Shown here piece after piece: positions 18,590 through 20,049 of a stretch of DNA of 20,049 nt. Both the position numbers and the translations under genes were made by a program. The DNA lies in NCBI GenBank assembly GCA_002405525.1, contig DHLY01000010.1:1-20049 (forward strand). The letters run 5' to 3'. Origin of the DNA: Proteobacteria bacterium UBA4656 (GTDB taxonomy: Bacteria > Pseudomonadota > Gammaproteobacteria > Xanthomonadales > Ahniellaceae). How positions within the stretch are numbered: the first letter of the stretch is position 1; the number at the start of each line of letters is the position of its first letter. The notes below the pieces were generated by a model. That model worked only from the letters and a program-made list of their open reading frames with translations. It did no database searches and was not told the origin of the DNA.

Positions 18590-18667
18590 GCGCGCGCACG
18601 CGCGCGACCACGCCGCCGCAGGTGGCGGCCGACTGCGCGTCGCGCGATCGCGCGCACGCGCGCCTAC
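18586..18667. repeat. Inverted REP doublet (REPIN-like) between two convergent genes
   Basis: GTAGGCGCGCG (18586-18596) opens a GC palindrome of the GTAG-REP type. An inverted copy ends in CGCGCGCCTAC at 18657-18667. The outer 14 bases including flanking GCC/GGC are exact inverted repeats, followed by a two-base break and further pairing, so the 82-bp unit can fold into one long hairpin with a small inner stem GCCGCC/GGCGGC around 18612-18629. GTAG-led palindromes facing each other are the known layout of REPINs in Pseudomonas, Stenotrophomonas and relatives. The GTAG at each end provides the TAG stop codon of the adjoining gene. It may also end transcription in both directions. Confidence 0.65.
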
Positions 18668-19344
18668 GGCTTGCCGCGCGCGCGGTCGGCCTCGCCCTCG
18701 GCCAGCGTCCAGCCGGCGATCGCCGGCAGCACCTCGGCGCTGGCGGTGCGGAACGCGGCGACCACCGCGGCGATGCCGCCGCCCTCGACCGGGGCCGATC
18801 CCTCGAAGGCCTGCGCGGCGACCACCGCGCCCTCGGGCCAGCGCAGCAATCGCGCCGACACCGCCACGCGCGCGGTGTCGGCGCGCCCGCGCTCGACGTG
18901 GAACGCGCGCAGTTCCAGCAGCAAGCGATAGTCGGCGCGCAGGCCGTCGGTGCCGCGGCCGACGCCGGCGATGCGGCCGGAATCGGCCAGCGCGCGCAGC
19001 AGCAGGCCCTGCACCATCACCGGCGCGCGCTCACCCCAGCGCGCGCCGCGATAGACGCCGAACTCGCCGTCGCCGGGCGCGAGCACGATCCGCGCGCCGT
19101 CGAGCGGTTGCGCGGCGCCCGGTTCGTCGATCGCCAGCTGCCAAGCCACCGCGGCCCCGGCCGGCGCCGCCGGCACGGCGTCGATGCGCCAGATCGACAT
19201 CGTCTCGCGGGTGTCGAACAGCGCCGAGCAGGCGGACAGCGCCAGCGCCAGCAGTGCGACGGCACCCGTGCGCACGGCGCGCAGGTAACGCGCGCGCAGC
19301 CGTGTCGCTGCGGGCGATGCGTGTGCGGAAAGAATGGCTTTCAT
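18664..19344 (-). CDS. ABC-type transport auxiliary lipoprotein (PF03886-like)
   Basis: Predicted lipoprotein of 226 residues. The signal peptide has a long basic n-region (1-25) and the lipobox LALSAC, giving a lipidated Cys39. Ser at +2 favours the outer membrane over inner-membrane retention. The following TRETMSIWRIDAVP...VAWQLAIDEPGAAQPLDGARI resembles the ABC_trans_aux/PqiC-like family, whose members help MCE transporters move lipids across the periplasm. ATG 19344 overlaps the stop of the MCE gene by 4 bp (ATGA), which supports both this long n-region start and a joint role. Its stop codon is the CTAC end of the REP doublet. Confidence 0.86.
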   Translation of the reverse strand: MKAILSAHASPAATRLRARYLRAVRTGAVALLALALSACSALFDTRETMSIWRIDAVPAAPAGAAVAWQLAIDEPGAAQPLDGARIVLAPGDGEFGVYRGARWGERAPVMVQGLLLRALADSGRIAGVGRGTDGLRADYRLLLELRAFHVERGRADTARVAVSARLLRWPEGAVVAAQAFEGSAPVEGGGIAAVVAAFRTASAEVLPAIAGWTLAEGEADRARGKP

Positions 19345-20049
19345 CGCGCGTCGTACTCCTTCAGCTTCTCCGGCCCCTGGATCAGCGCCGAGGGGTCGTT
19401 CTCCAGTTGCTCGGTCAGGCGCTGCAGGTGGCGCAGTGCGACGCGCAGTTCGGCCAGCGCGGGTGCGACCTGGCTCGCGCCCTGGTTGGCCAGCCCGGAC
19501 ACCGCGGCGCGGTTCTCCGCGACCACCGCCTCGGCGGCATCGGTGAAGCGGCGCGCCGAATCCAGCGAGGCGCGCGCCGTACGCAGCAGATCGCGGCCTT
19601 CCGCATCGAGTAGCGCATTGCCGTTGTCGGCGAGTTGCTCCAGTTTCGACAGCATCGCCTCCGAACGCGACATGGTGGCGCGCAGCGCGCGGCTGGCCTC
19701 GCTGAGGTCGGCGATCGCGGTGCCGATCTCGCCGGCATGGGCGGCGGTCTCGCCGGTGATCGTCTCGATGTGGTCGATGGTGGCCGCGACCTTGTCGATG
19801 TTCTCCTGCCGCATCAGCATCGACAGCCGAAGCAGCAGTTCGTTGACGCTGGTGACGATGTCCTCGCTGGAGGTGAGCAGCTTCTGCAGCGCGCTTTCCT
19901 TCGCGTAGATGCGCGGCACCTCCTGGCCTTCCGCCGCCAGCAGTTCCTCAGAGTCCGGCGTGCCGCCGGACAACTGGATGATCGCCACCCCGGTCAGGCC
20001 GGTGAAGGTGAGCTTGGCGATGGTGTCGGCCTTGACCGGCGTGCCGCCG
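19341..20049 (-). CDS. MlaD/MCE domain protein, N-terminal part missing
   Basis: Periplasmic substrate-binding subunit of an MCE lipid ABC transporter. The gene enters from the right edge, so the membrane anchor and start of the MCE domain are outside. Visible is the end of the MCE domain (KADTIAKLTFTGLTGVAIIQL) and then about 200 residues of alpha-helical, probably coiled-coil sequence from GGTPDSEELLAAEGQEVPRIY on, ending LKEYDAR. This long helical tail is typical of MCE proteins that form hexameric tubes or bridges. It is coupled to the lipoprotein gene by a 4-bp overlap. Genes for an ATPase and permease are expected upstream beyond the window. Confidence 0.92.
   Translation of the reverse strand, partial: GGTPVKADTIAKLTFTGLTGVAIIQLSGGTPDSEELLAAEGQEVPRIYAKESALQKLLTSSEDIVTSVNELLLRLSMLMRQENIDKVAATIDHIETITGETAAHAGEIGTAIADLSEASRALRATMSRSEAMLSKLEQLADNGNALLDAEGRDLLRTARASLDSARRFTDAAEAVVAENRAAVSGLANQGASQVAPALAELRVALRHLQRLTEQLENDPSALIQGPEKLKEYDAR

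Overview
This is a dense, very GC-rich (about 70% by eye) bacterial chromosomal segment. The gene families (MetK, HemN, EtfAB with ETF-quinone oxidoreductase, acetoacetyl-CoA synthetase, MCE/MlaD with a PF03886-type lipoprotein) and a GTAG-type REP doublet point to a gammaproteobacterium. A member of the Xanthomonadales/Lysobacteraceae (Lysobacter or Luteimonas-like) is the most likely source, but this is inferred from gene content and style and was not tested by a search. No phage, transposase, CRISPR, rRNA or tRNA gene was seen. This is mostly housekeeping DNA.

Layout, left to right. The 5' part of metK (-) has its last codon cut by the window edge and is divergent from a pirin gene (+). 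Pirin converges on hemN (-), which lies downstream of a DJ-1/PfpI isonitrile-hydratase-like gene (-). The hemN upstream region carries an almost perfect FNR/ANR box with class II promoter geometry. A palindromic GGGCCC repeat block separates the PfpI gene from the glycolytic pair pgk and pyk (+), followed by a small MscS-type channel gene (+). Then comes aacS (-), divergent from a translationally coupled pair (+): a DUF898 membrane protein and an M48 metalloprotease with an extra C-terminal domain. Next is an electron-transfer-flavoprotein block on the minus strand, in transcription order: ETF-quinone oxidoreductase, an ATP-grasp ligase, etfB, etfA. Finally an AlkB-type dioxygenase gene (+) converges on a lipoprotein gene (-) coupled to an MCE/MlaD gene (-) that runs off the right edge.

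Functional themes. pgk and pyk catalyse the two ATP-forming steps of lower glycolysis. AacS and the ETF block serve acyl-CoA, ketone-body and amino-acid catabolism by passing electrons from flavin dehydrogenases to quinone. HemN provides oxygen-independent haem synthesis and appears to be under an oxygen-sensing FNR-type regulator. The MCE and lipoprotein genes are the end of a lipid-transport (Mla-like) operon.

The most notable non-coding structures are three: the hemN FNR promoter; a dispersed GGGCCC inverted-repeat family with copies before pgk and between etfB and etfA; and a REP doublet (REPIN-like) between alkB and the lipoprotein gene whose two GTAG ends supply the TAG stop codons of both genes. 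I found no convincing new multigene system. The least understood pieces are the DUF898-M48 pair and the ATP-grasp gene inside the ETF block.
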